Below, piece after piece: positions 1 through 8,054 of a stretch of 19,845 bases of DNA. The position numbers were made by a program, and so were the translations under genes. Under the pieces are notes generated by a model that saw nothing but the letters and a program-made list of their open reading frames with translations, was not told the DNA's origin and searched no databases. The number at the start of each line of letters is the position of its first letter. The stretch's first letter is position 1. Source of the DNA: SZUA-430 sp964646885 (GTDB lineage: Bacteria; Pseudomonadota; Alphaproteobacteria; Micropepsales; Micropepsaceae); contig CAZYFM010000060.1 in assembly GCA_964646885.1 (NCBI GenBank), positions 1 through 19,845 on the forward strand. Direction: 5' to 3'.

Positions 1-1684
1 TCCACTTGTCCTGGAAGGCGAAGAGATTGTAGCTCGGCAGCGGGCCGCGATCGGCGGGTTGCGTGCGGACCTCCGCGATGTCTCCCTTCCAGCAAACGGC
101 GCCGGCAAAGGTTCGTCCGCCCGAGACCGTGCACTCCCCGAACAGCGAAGGGGCTACCGTCTTTATGCAGGCCGTGGGCTGGCCGTTCACCGGGGCGCAG
201 GCTGGTGCGCCGGCGAAGTGATGCGTGGTCGTACACAGGTGGCCCAGTTCGGCCGGCCTGAAGGCGGGCAGGTTCGCTGCGGGTGCCCAGTCGGCGGTGG
301 TGAAGTTCGAGTGGGGGCGGAACCTGTCGGGTGCCTGGCGTGCAGCGACGCGGGCGACGTAAGCCTGCCGTCGCGCGATCTCGGCGTAGGCGTGGGGCGA
401 CAGCGGAAGCTGCTGGCGATTGAAGTGATGCGAGTAGGCATCGTCGGCGCGACCCAGCATGTGGAAGCCGGCGGTGCCGCCCGACTGGTGGCAGCCCATG
501 CATGTCATGTTGTCCAGACGCTCGACGAGTGCCTCGCGCGACTTGATGTATTTCAGGCCGCTGATGTCGATGGACTGAAGGAGTTCGGGGCGCGCCGCGA
601 ACAGTCTCGCATAGGGCTTATTGGCGGTGCGGGCGCGGCCCAGGGTTGACCATGAAACGGAAAAGCGCGTGAGGAACCTGTCGTCGAAATTTACGACCAG
701 CGTGCCATTGTCGAGCCGCTTCAGGTTGTCCCCGGATTTCAGGAACTGCGCGAAGCGCTGCAGCCGGCCTGCGTCGGCTGAGATCGCCTGGACGTCTGGC
801 GTGTTCTCGAGCGGCACAGGCACAAGTGCGCCGCCCGATGGCCTGAAGATCCGCTGCATGTACATGGCCTGCCCGCCGAAGTCATGCATGTAGCCGGACG
901 TAAAGCGCAGGGACTGGAAGTTGAGCTCGACCTGCTTGAGCGACAGGTCCTTCAGCACGACGGATTTCAGGACCGATGCCGTGAGCGTTCCACTGGGCGT
1001 CATCCAGCGTTGAGCGAATGCCGCGCAATCCGGCTGGCGCGGGTAGGTCTTCACGACATTGAGGAAGAAGGGAAGGGTGGAGCCGGACTGAGCCGTGCGG
1101 TAGCCCAGACGATAGACAAAGCGTACCTCGCCGCACGAAGCTGGATCGAAGTCGACGCGGTCCATGCGGTTGACGACACCGACAAGCTTCAGCTGGGCGT
1201 GAGGAGACTGCAGCCATCGCGTGTCGAAGTGCCGGGGTTCATCGCCGTCATATTCGATTGCATAGGGAAACTGCGAGTTGTTCGACAGCTGGCGAATGTA
1301 GAAGCCGCCCTTGCTGTCGTTTGGCGAGCGCCGGCCCTTGTCCTCGAAATTGCGCAGGAGGCGGACCATGTCGGGAATGTCACCGGCGCCTGCAGGAATG
1401 GACTGCGGCAGCTGGTCGGTGCGCGGGTCATGCGGCAGCGGCTTGCCGATTGTGTCGGCGAGGCTGCGAAATGCCGGGCTCGTATCGTAGAGGGCTTTTG
1501 TCGATGCGGCTGGCGCGCTGCCGATCTGTTCGGCGAAGCTGAAACCTTCGCGTTCGAGCGTGTTCAAGGTCGGGACATCGAGCACGTTCACGACGGGTGT
1601 CGTTGCCGGCTGCGCGTTGGCTGCGACGGCGGCTGCGACGAAGGCCAACGCAAATTGCGGCATGCGACGGAAGAGCTTGAGCAT
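1..1684 (-). CDS. Secreted protein of unknown family with one c-type heme motif (partial, C-terminus off the left edge)
   Basis: The frame is open from an ATG at 1684 to the window edge (561 codons), so the C-terminus is missing. The first ~25 residues are a signal peptide (basic start, alanine-rich core, likely cut after Ala-Asn-Ala), which places the protein in the periplasm. One heme-c attachment motif, CMGCH, sits at residues 395-399; the region before it contains VVNRMD and, shortly after, CGEVRFVYRL. The part after the heme motif is Cys-rich, so disulfides are possible. GAGGA lies 7 bases before the start, and the arfB stop is 9 bases upstream, so the two are probably co-transcribed. 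I do not recognise the family and cannot assign a reaction; an electron-transfer or peroxidase-like role is possible but not shown. Sure of the reading frame and heme motif, unsure of function. Confidence 0.8.
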   Translation of the reverse strand, partial: MLKLFRRMPQFALAFVAAAVAANAQPATTPVVNVLDVPTLNTLEREGFSFAEQIGSAPAASTKALYDTSPAFRSLADTIGKPLPHDPRTDQLPQSIPAGAGDIPDMVRLLRNFEDKGRRSPNDSKGGFYIRQLSNNSQFPYAIEYDGDEPRHFDTRWLQSPHAQLKLVGVVNRMDRVDFDPASCGEVRFVYRLGYRTAQSGSTLPFFLNVVKTYPRQPDCAAFAQRWMTPSGTLTASVLKSVVLKDLSLKQVELNFQSLRFTSGYMHDFGGQAMYMQRIFRPSGGALVPVPLENTPDVQAISADAGRLQRFAQFLKSGDNLKRLDNGTLVVNFDDRFLTRFSVSWSTLGRARTANKPYARLFAARPELLQSIDISGLKYIKSREALVERLDNMTCMGCHQSGGTAGFHMLGRADDAYSHHFNRQQLPLSPHAYAEIARRQAYVARVAARQAPDRFRPHSNFTTADWAPAANLPAFRPAELGHLCTTTHHFAGAPACAPVNGQPTACIKTVAPSLFGECTVSGGRTFAGAVCWKGDIAEVRTQPADRGPLPSYNLFAFQDKW

Positions 1685-1693
1685 GTCGGGTCC

Positions 1694-2116
1694 TCAGTCG
1701 AAGTCGGGCTTCGATTTGCGCAGGCTCTTGATCTTGCCGCGCTGCTTCTTGCGGTCCACGCGTTCGGCCTTGGCGGCGCGCGATGGCTTGGTCGCGCGGC
1801 GCGGCTTCGGTACGTGGCAGGCCTCGCGAATGAGATCGACGAGCTTGGCGAGGGCGTCGGCGCGATTGCGGTCCTGCGTGCGGTGGCGCTGGGCCTCGAT
1901 CACGATCACGCCGTCCTTCGTCAGGCGATTGCCTGCGAGCTTCTGCAGGCGGATCGACACGTCGGTGGGCAGGTTCGGCGAAAAGCGCGCGTCGAACCGC
2001 AGCTCCACGGCCGTCGAGAGCTTGTTGACGTTCTGGCCGCCGGGACCGGATGCACGGACGAAGGTCTCGTGGATTTCCGCTTCGTCGATGCTGATTTTGT
2101 CGTTTATCCTGATCAT
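1694..2116 (-). CDS. arfB: Peptidyl-tRNA hydrolase ArfB (alternative ribosome-rescue factor)
   Basis: This 140-residue protein has the length and layout of ArfB (YaeJ): a release-factor catalytic domain with GPGGQNVNK at about residues 24-32 (GGQ at 26-28) and a very basic C-terminal tail (KKQRGKIKSLRKSK). In the family the GGQ loop hydrolyses peptidyl-tRNA on ribosomes stalled without a stop codon, and the basic tail enters the empty mRNA channel. There is no codon-recognition domain, which separates it from RF1 and RF2. The ATG at 2116 fits the usual family start. The gene diverges from the TRAP transporter operon and is followed 9 bases later by the heme-motif protein; that pairing suggests shared transcription rather than shared function. 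Confidence 0.93.
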   Translation of the reverse strand: MIRINDKISIDEAEIHETFVRASGPGGQNVNKLSTAVELRFDARFSPNLPTDVSIRLQKLAGNRLTKDGVIVIEAQRHRTQDRNRADALAKLVDLIREACHVPKPRRATKPSRAAKAERVDRKKQRGKIKSLRKSKPDFD

Positions 2117-2141
2117 GACGGTTCCAAGTCCCGGCCCTGAT

Positions 2142-2170
2142 TTGATATGACCTCAAAGGCAGGGCAAAAT
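2142..2170 (+). promoter_or_regulatory. Probable sigma-70-type promoter of the TRAP operon
   Basis: TTGATA (2142-2147) and CAAAAT (2165-2170) are separated by exactly 17 bases, matching the housekeeping consensus at 5/6 and 4/6 positions. Transcription would begin near 2177, leaving a leader of about 20 bases before the ATG at 2198. This also argues against the in-frame ATG at 2147, which lies inside the -35 element. Confidence 0.5.
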
Positions 2171-2197
2171 CAGCCAGTATTTTCCAAGGTAGTCCAG

Positions 2198-3157
2198 ATG
2201 TTGAGAAGAACGGCTCTCGTGTTGCTGGTGTGCGGTCTCGCCGCAGGGACAGCATTCGCGGCGTCCAAGCTGCGCCTGTCCATCGCGACCGGCGGAACGG
2301 GGGGCGTCTACTTCCCCTATGGCGGCGGTATTGCGCGCGTCCTGACCCAGAAGGTTCCGGGCATGCAGGTGACGGCGGAAGTCACGGGCGGGTCGGTCGA
2401 CAATGTGAAGCTGGTTGGGGCCGGGGAGGCCGATATCGGTTTTTCGACCATCGACTCCGCGCTTGATGGCCTGAAGGGTGTTTCTGCCTACAAGGATACG
2501 GGGCCGCAGAAGATTGCGGCGCTGGCGCTGCTCTATGACAGCTATGTTCATGTCGTCGCCCGTGCCGATCTCAAGATCACGAGTGTCAGCAAGCTGAAGG
2601 GGCGACGGATTTCGGTCGGGTCTGCCGGTTCGAGCACGGAAGCCATCGCCGACCGCATCCTGGAAGCCGCCGGCCTCAAGCCGTCGAAAGACGTGACGCG
2701 CGAGAACCTCAGCGTCGCGGAATCGACCGCGGCTCTGAACGACGGAAAGATCGACGCCTTCTTCTGGATCGGCGGGCTTCCGACGTCGGCGGTCACTGAC
2801 CTCGTGACGACGGGGCGTGTGAAGGTGACGTTCCTTGCCACGGGTGACCTGCTGCCGGCGCTGAACAAGAAGTATCCCGGCCTCTATCGCAGCTTTACCC
2901 TGCCGAAGGGCGTCTATGCCAACACGACGGCGGATGTGCCCGGGCTCGGCGTTTCGAACCTCATGTTCGTCAGCGCCGACATGAAGGCCGAGACCGTCCA
3001 GAAGATCCTGGCCGGGATTTTCGACAATCTTGCCGAGGTACAGAAGATCCATCCTGATGCGAAGGCCCTGACGCTCAAGTCAGCGGCAGCCCGGACGGCG
3101 ATTCCCTTCCATCCTGCTGCGGTCGCATTCTACAAGGCGCGTGGCGCGCTGAAGTGA
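2198..3157 (+). CDS. TAXI-family TRAP transporter solute-binding protein
   Basis: This 319-residue periplasmic binding protein belongs to a tripartite ATP-independent periplasmic transporter. It begins with a signal peptide (MLRRTALVLLVCGLAAG, likely cut after Ala-Phe-Ala). The mature protein opens with the TAXI-type LSIATGGTGGVYFPYGGG, followed by the family-typical GGSVDNVKLVGAGEADIGF segment. In this family the protein captures a substrate, often a carboxylate such as glutamate or 2-oxoglutarate, and delivers it to the permease; the substrate here cannot be read from sequence. I start at 2198 rather than the in-frame ATG at 2147 because the signal peptide begins there, AAGG lies 8 bases before it, and a promoter covers 2147. 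Its stop overlaps the permease start as GTGA. Confidence 0.93.
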   Translation: MLRRTALVLLVCGLAAGTAFAASKLRLSIATGGTGGVYFPYGGGIARVLTQKVPGMQVTAEVTGGSVDNVKLVGAGEADIGFSTIDSALDGLKGVSAYKDTGPQKIAALALLYDSYVHVVARADLKITSVSKLKGRRISVGSAGSSTEAIADRILEAAGLKPSKDVTRENLSVAESTAALNDGKIDAFFWIGGLPTSAVTDLVTTGRVKVTFLATGDLLPALNKKYPGLYRSFTLPKGVYANTTADVPGLGVSNLMFVSADMKAETVQKILAGIFDNLAEVQKIHPDAKALTLKSAAARTAIPFHPAAVAFYKARGALK

Positions 3158-5235
3158 GCCGTACGCCCGAAGACCTGCTGCTTTCGGAGGAGCAACCTGT
3201 CCGGCATCTCACTGGAGTGAGCCGGACAGTCGCCAACGTGCTGCTCTTCGTTTTGTCCTGCCTGTCGATGTACTGGACCCAGTATTCGATCGGTACGACC
3301 GAGTTCCGGTCGATCTTCCTGCTGCTGGTGCTGGCGCTGTCGTTCCTGCTCTATCCGGTGCTTCCTTCGTCAGCGTCGCGCGACAGGGTCTGGATCGTGG
3401 ACGTACTGCTGATCCTGCTGTCATCGGCGGCGCTCGTCTACCTGATCACCCATGTCGAGGACGTGAAGACGCGCGCGACCAGGCCGATCGACATCGAACT
3501 CTGGCTTGGCATCGGGCTGATTGCCTGCATCCTGGAAGCGACACGGCGCACGACGGGATGGGTGCTGCCACTCATCACCCTCGTCTTCCTCGCCTATGCC
3601 TATCTGGGGCCCTACATGCCCGAGCCGCTGGACCATCGTGGCTATTCGATCTCGCGCATCGTGGGGCAGAATTACCTGACGCTTGAGGGCATCTTCTCGG
3701 CGCCCCTTGATGTTGCGTCGACCTTCATCGTGCTCTTCACGATCTATGGTGCCGTGCTTGCGCGCAGCGGGGCAGGGTCCTTCTTCATCAACTGGGCCTT
3801 CGCCCTGTTCGGCAAGCAACCAAGCCCGTCGGCGCCAGGTCGCGCGACGGTGGCTTCAGGGTTCCTGCTCGGAACCGTGTCGGGGAGTGGTGTGGCCACG
3901 ACCGTCACGCTGTCGACGCTGGCCTGGCCCATGCTGAAGCAGTCGGGCTATCCGGCCCATGTTGCCGGCGGCCTGCTGTCGGCCTCGGGAATCGGGGCGT
4001 TGCTGTCGCCGCCGACGCTGGGGGCCGCCGCCTTCCTGATCGCCCAGTATCTTGAGATTTCCTATCTCGACGTGCTGGTCATGGCTGCGATCCCGACCGT
4101 GCTCTACTATCTTTCCTGCTGGCTGATGGTCGAGGCCGATGCGCGACGGCTGAATGTATCTGCCGTCAAGACGAGCGACGTGTCGGTGTGGGAATTGACC
4201 AGGCTGCACGGCTATCATTTCATTTCGCTTGGCGCGATCGCAGTGTTCCTCGCGATCGGCATGAGCGCCTTCATGGCCGTGTTCTGGTCGATCGCGCTTG
4301 CCTTTGCGCTGAGCTTCATCCGTCCGGAAACAAGGCTGGGGCTCCTGCAGGGTGCTGCTGTCGGGCTTGGTGCCGGGTTGGTGCTGTATGCGCTGGGCTT
4401 CCGGGATTCTGAGGCCGCGTTCCTCGCGATCTGCGTGACGATGGTCTTTTCGGGGGCGATGTTCGTCGGCTCTCGCGTCGAGGGGCTGGCGCCGGAAGCG
4501 AATGGAACAGCGATGTTCGACGCGATGGTCGATGGCGCGCGGAATGTCGTCAGCATTGCGGTGACCTGCGCCTGCGCCGGCATCATTGTTTCCGTCATCA
4601 CGCTGACCGGGCTTGGCCTCAACATCTCGAGCCTGATCGTCGAGTTCGGCGGCGGCAGCGCGTTCCTCACGGTGCTCTTCGCCGCGATCGCGATGTGGGT
4701 GCTTGGCACGGCGGTGCCGGTGACCGCGTCCTACATTATTGCTGCGGTGATGCTGGTGCCGGCGCTGCGCGATGTCGGCGTGCCCGAACCAGCGGCGCAC
4801 ATGTTCCTGTTCTACTACGCCGTGCTCGCCGATGTTTCGCCGCCCACGGCGCTTGCGCCCTTCGCTGCGGCTGCCGTCACGCGCGGTGATGCATTCTCGA
4901 CGATGCTGCAGGCGTGGAAGTACTGCCTGCCGGCGTTTCTCGTGCCGTTCGTGTTCTGCCTTTCGCCCTCGGGCATGTCGCTGCTCATGTTCGGCAACTG
5001 GATGGACATCGTCTGGACGACGGTCACCGCGTCAGCGGGCGTTGCCGCGCTGGCCGTTGCGTGTGGTGGCTGGTTCCTGGGACAAGCAGGGTGGGCGGTG
5101 CGTGTGCTTGCCGGATGCGCCGGGCTCGCGTTGCTCTATGCAGATCCTGCGGCGGACGTCATCGGCTCAGTCATCGCAGGGCTCGCGATTGCGTTGCAGG
5201 TGATGGGGAAGCGACAGGGTGAGGGTTCGTCTTGA
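3154..5235 (+). CDS. TRAP transporter fused permease (4TM + 12TM)
   Basis: This 693-residue, very hydrophobic inner-membrane protein fuses the small (DctQ-like) and large (DctM-like) TRAP subunits, as is usual for TAXI systems. The N-terminal third has several helices starting near residues 25, 50 and 85. The DctM-like core contains FLLGTVSGSGVATTVT and GALLSPPTLGAAAFLIAQYL, the family's substrate-path motifs; a second related repeat follows around residues 460-620, including DVSPPTALAPFAAAA. It would import the substrate caught by the preceding binding protein using an ion gradient. The GTG start overlaps the upstream stop (GTGA), so translation is probably coupled. It converges on the tRNA gene, leaving only 27 bases between them, and no terminator is visible there. 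Confidence 0.93.
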   Translation: MSRTPEDLLLSEEQPVRHLTGVSRTVANVLLFVLSCLSMYWTQYSIGTTEFRSIFLLLVLALSFLLYPVLPSSASRDRVWIVDVLLILLSSAALVYLITHVEDVKTRATRPIDIELWLGIGLIACILEATRRTTGWVLPLITLVFLAYAYLGPYMPEPLDHRGYSISRIVGQNYLTLEGIFSAPLDVASTFIVLFTIYGAVLARSGAGSFFINWAFALFGKQPSPSAPGRATVASGFLLGTVSGSGVATTVTLSTLAWPMLKQSGYPAHVAGGLLSASGIGALLSPPTLGAAAFLIAQYLEISYLDVLVMAAIPTVLYYLSCWLMVEADARRLNVSAVKTSDVSVWELTRLHGYHFISLGAIAVFLAIGMSAFMAVFWSIALAFALSFIRPETRLGLLQGAAVGLGAGLVLYALGFRDSEAAFLAICVTMVFSGAMFVGSRVEGLAPEANGTAMFDAMVDGARNVVSIAVTCACAGIIVSVITLTGLGLNISSLIVEFGGGSAFLTVLFAAIAMWVLGTAVPVTASYIIAAVMLVPALRDVGVPEPAAHMFLFYYAVLADVSPPTALAPFAAAAVTRGDAFSTMLQAWKYCLPAFLVPFVFCLSPSGMSLLMFGNWMDIVWTTVTASAGVAALAVACGGWFLGQAGWAVRVLAGCAGLALLYADPAADVIGSVIAGLAIALQVMGKRQGEGSS

Positions 5236-5262
5236 GGACCCGGTCGAGCGCCTGGGCCTGAA

Positions 5263-5338
5263 TGGTGCCGCCTGCGTGACTCGAACACGCGACCCCCGCA
5301 TTACGAATGCGATGCTCTACCGGCTGAGCTAAGGCGGC
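5263..5338 (-). tRNA. tRNA-Thr (anticodon CGT)
   Basis: The minus strand folds into a complete 76-base cloverleaf: 7-bp acceptor stem GCCGCCT/AGGCGGC, D stem GCTC/GAGC, anticodon stem TCGCA/TGCGG with loop TTCGTAA, 5-base variable loop, and T stem GCGTG/CACGC with loop TTCGAGT. Discriminator A is followed by an encoded CCA at 5263-5265. The anticodon CGT (complement at 5303-5305) reads ACG, a common threonine codon in high-GC genomes. Confidence 0.96.
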
Positions 5339-5354
5339 TTCCAAAGAGGCGCGG

Positions 5355-5383
5355 AACATACGTTCCCGGCTTCACGTAAGCAA
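5355..5383 (-). promoter_or_regulatory. Promoter of tRNA-Thr
   Basis: On the minus strand TTGCTT (5378-5383) and TATGTT (5355-5360) are separated by 17 bases. Transcription would start near 5348, about 10 bases before the mature tRNA 5' end. Confidence 0.6.
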
Positions 5384-5431
5384 TTGCAGAAATTCCCCAA
5401 TCAATCGTTGCGCGGCAATTTGGTCACGCGC

Positions 5432-5460
5432 TTGCCTGGCGTGCGACGGGCTGCTATTAC
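5432..5460 (+). promoter_or_regulatory. Probable promoter of the exported EreA-like/M28 gene pair
   Basis: TTGCCT (5432-5437) and TATTAC (5455-5460) are 17 bases apart, each matching 4/6 of the sigma-70 consensus. The predicted start near 5467 gives a leader of about 20 bases, with a G-rich ribosome site (GGAGGGGG) just before the ATG at 5488. Confidence 0.45.
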
Positions 5461-5487
5461 TAAGTTCATAGTAGTGGTGGAGGGGGC

Positions 5488-6705
5488 ATGCGTCTCGCGG
5501 CTTTTTTGGCGGTGTTGTGGGCATTTCTGTCAGCGTCAGGCATCGCCGCGGCGGCTCCTGACGAGGAACTCAAGAAGAAGTTCCAGGAGACGATCCTGGC
5601 CAGTCGGCACGTGGTGGAGGTTCGTGATGGCTCTCTCAAGGGGGCCGGCGGGTTGCTTCTGCAGCAGCGTGCCGCATCGGCGGATTTCGTGCTGATCGGT
5701 GAAGAGCACGGGGTTGCGACGATCGCCGATACTGTCCGGTTCTTCTTCTCCGACATCGCGCCGTCGGGGTATCGGCATTTTGCGATCGAGACCGATCCGT
5801 ACATGGCGGCGCGGCTGGAAGCCCAGTTGCGTGCAGGCGGGCTCAAAGGGCTTGCGGCGTTTCTTGGGCGCGACGAAGCGCGGTTCTCCCTGCCGTTCTA
5901 TTCGTGGTCGGCCGAAGCGCAGCTTGCGGAGAGCGTCGTCAGAAGGGGTGCGGGAAGCGAGCCCGTGCTGTGGGGGCTCGACCAGGTCTTCATCGGTGCG
6001 GCGGGATTGTTGCTGAGGGATGTGGCGAGCCAGTCGAAGTTGCCTGAAGCCAAGAGCCTCGCCGGACTGCTGGCCGACCAGGCAAAGGGTGACCTGCAGT
6101 TTCTCGGGAAGGTTGATCTCAAGCAGCTTAAGTCGCTGAAAGACCTGCTGGCTGGCGGCGGTGAGGCCAGCCTGGCGCAGATGATCAACGACATGATCCT
6201 CTCCGCCGGCATTTATGCGCCCTTCGTCGGCAAGGATGGGATCAGCGTCTATCAGGCGAACCTGCAGCGAGAACAGTTGATGAAGTCAACGTTCATGCAT
6301 CGCTACCAGAACAACGGTCGCCCGAAGGTGGTGTTCAAGTTCGGTGCCAATCACCTCACGCGAGGACTGTCTCCGGTGAATGTGCCGTCGCTATCCAGCT
6401 TCGTACATGAGTTTGCCCTTACCGAGGGCAAGAAGGTGTTCAGCCTCCTCATCCTGTGCGGCCCCGGCACGAAGGCTGGCGGGTTCCAGGGCGAGGTCGG
6501 ACCTTGTGAAATGGACGTAACCAAGGAGATCCCGGAAATCAGCGCCCATCTCGATCCCAAGCGGCCGACGCTCTTCGATCTTGCCGGATGGAAGGACCGG
6601 CCCAAGCGCTGGGAACACCTGAGTGAGGCAATGCGTCGCCTGCTCTGGGGCTATGATGCGGTCATGATCGTGCCGAACGGAAAGCCTGCCCAAGACCTGA
6701 AGTGA
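5488..6705 (+). CDS. Exported EreA/ChaN-like (erythromycin esterase superfamily) protein
   Basis: This 405-residue protein starts with a clear signal peptide (about residues 1-23), so it acts outside the cytoplasm. Motifs along it fit the EreA/ChaN-like fold: IGEEHG at 70-75, HFAIETD at 97-103, LWGLDQ at 161-166, REQLM at 261-265 and KFGANHLTRG at 284-293. In erythromycin esterases the equivalent Glu and His take part in hydrolysis, and in ChaN the corresponding region binds heme iron. The substrate here is unknown and I would not call it a macrolide resistance gene. Many members of the superfamily are cytoplasmic, so the export signal is notable. A strong G-rich ribosome site precedes the ATG. 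The stop overlaps the peptidase start (GTGA), so the two exported proteins are probably made together. Confidence 0.7.
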   Translation: MRLAAFLAVLWAFLSASGIAAAAPDEELKKKFQETILASRHVVEVRDGSLKGAGGLLLQQRAASADFVLIGEEHGVATIADTVRFFFSDIAPSGYRHFAIETDPYMAARLEAQLRAGGLKGLAAFLGRDEARFSLPFYSWSAEAQLAESVVRRGAGSEPVLWGLDQVFIGAAGLLLRDVASQSKLPEAKSLAGLLADQAKGDLQFLGKVDLKQLKSLKDLLAGGGEASLAQMINDMILSAGIYAPFVGKDGISVYQANLQREQLMKSTFMHRYQNNGRPKVVFKFGANHLTRGLSPVNVPSLSSFVHEFALTEGKKVFSLLILCGPGTKAGGFQGEVGPCEMDVTKEIPEISAHLDPKRPTLFDLAGWKDRPKRWEHLSEAMRRLLWGYDAVMIVPNGKPAQDLK

Positions 6706-8054
6706 GTGTGCGCATGATCAAGTTCGACCGGCTCGCTGCCGCCGTATCCCTGACCGTCCTGTTGAGCGGATGCGTTACGGCCGGGATGCCCTCTCAAGAT
6801 GATGCGCGTAATGCGCTGGGCTACCAGGTCGTGACGTCGCTCACGACCGAAGTGGGAGCTCGCCTCGCCGGCACCGAGAAAGAGGCCGAGGCGCGGCGGT
6901 GGGCGATGGCCAAGCTCAAGTCTCTCGGCTTCAGCAATGTGCGGGAGGAGACCTTTACCTTTGCAGGCTGGCGTCGAAACGCCGAACATGTGCATCTGAT
7001 TTCACCGACGCACATGATGCTGGTTGCTTCGGCCCTTGGTGGTTCGGTGTCGACGCCGCGCGGCGGGCTTCAGGCGCCGGTCGTCCTCGTGGACAGTCTT
7101 GAAGCTCTGATGAAGCTTCCGCCAGACAGTTTCACGGGCAAGATCGTGTACATCAATGATCGCATGAAGCGGGCACGGGATGGCTCGGGCTATGGACCTG
7201 CCGTGCGCAAGCGCTCGCGCGGTGCCATCGAGGCGGCCAAGCGCGGGGCGGTGGGCTTGCTGATCCGTTCGGCCGGCACGGACAGCGATCGTTTCGCCCA
7301 CACGGGCAACATGCGCTACGAAGATGGCACGCGGAAAATTCCTGCCGCCTCGCTTTCGGGGCCTGATGCCGACCAGCTCGAGCGCCTGCTGCTTTCCGGC
7401 AAGACGCCCGTCGTGAAGATGGAGATCTCAACGCGCAGCCAGCCGCGGGCCCTGTCCGGCAATGTCATCGGCGAGATCGTCGGAACGGAAAAGCCGGAGG
7501 AGATCGTGCTCATGAGCGCGCATCTCGATTCATGGGACCAGGGCACGGGCGCCGTCGATGATGGCGCCGGCGTTGCGATGGCCGTTGCCTCGGTCCTCAG
7601 GGCTGCGGGCGAAGACAGGAAGCCGAAGCGCACGCTGCGTGTCGTTCTCTACGGTGCCGAGGAGTTTGGGGGGCATGGTGGCGAGGACTATGCGAAGCGC
7701 CGGCCTGACGAAGTGAAGCGGCACGTGCTGGCGGCCGAAGCCGATTTCGGGGTAGGGGCGCCGTGGCGCTTCAACACGAATGTTCCCGCGCAGGACCTGC
7801 CGTTCTTCGAGGACATTTTCCGATCGCTGAAGGAACTCGGCATCGAGCGCGGGCGGCTTGAGACGTCAGGCGGCACCGACATCGAACCGCTGCACAAGGC
7901 CGGCGTGCCGATCGTGGACGTCGACCAGGATGGCACGCACTATTTTGACCTCCACCACACCCACAACGACACGCTGGACAAGATTGATCCGGTGGCGCTG
8001 GAGCTGAACGTGGAGGCCTATGCGCGCGTCCTTGCTAGGGTTGCAAACCGATAG
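6702..8054 (+). CDS. M28-family zinc metallopeptidase lipoprotein
   Basis: This 450-residue protein begins with a lipoprotein signal ending in the lipobox LLSGC (lipidated Cys24), so it should be membrane-anchored in the periplasm or outer membrane. A protease-associated-like insert spans about residues 115-240. The M28 peptidase domain follows with all metal and catalytic positions visible: H274 (SAHLDSWD), D286 (AVDDGAG), E320 and E321 (GAEEFG), D348 (EADFG) and H419 (HHTHNDTLDKID). This pattern resembles the carboxypeptidase Q-like branch, which cleaves small peptides with two zinc ions. The GTG at 6702 overlaps the upstream stop; an ATG at 6714 is an equally possible start. The last 20 bases overlap the convergent hydrolase gene. 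Confidence 0.9.
   Translation: MSVRMIKFDRLAAAVSLTVLLSGCVTAGMPSQDDARNALGYQVVTSLTTEVGARLAGTEKEAEARRWAMAKLKSLGFSNVREETFTFAGWRRNAEHVHLISPTHMMLVASALGGSVSTPRGGLQAPVVLVDSLEALMKLPPDSFTGKIVYINDRMKRARDGSGYGPAVRKRSRGAIEAAKRGAVGLLIRSAGTDSDRFAHTGNMRYEDGTRKIPAASLSGPDADQLERLLLSGKTPVVKMEISTRSQPRALSGNVIGEIVGTEKPEEIVLMSAHLDSWDQGTGAVDDGAGVAMAVASVLRAAGEDRKPKRTLRVVLYGAEEFGGHGGEDYAKRRPDEVKRHVLAAEADFGVGAPWRFNTNVPAQDLPFFEDIFRSLKELGIERGRLETSGGTDIEPLHKAGVPIVDVDQDGTHYFDLHHTHNDTLDKIDPVALELNVEAYARVLARVANR

Noticed and set aside
884..2140. Long plus-strand ORF (418 codons) across the heme-motif gene and arfB
   Set aside because: It is antisense to two genes with clear family motifs, its product is a low-complexity high-GC translation with no recognisable domain, and no ribosome site precedes it.
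2147..2197. Upstream in-frame ATG adding 17 residues to the TRAP binding protein
   Set aside because: It lies in the predicted -35 element, lacks a ribosome site and would put a polar stretch before the signal peptide.
5488..6705. Calling the EreA-like protein a macrolide resistance determinant
   Set aside because: It is exported and only distantly similar by motif; the superfamily covers many unrelated functions.
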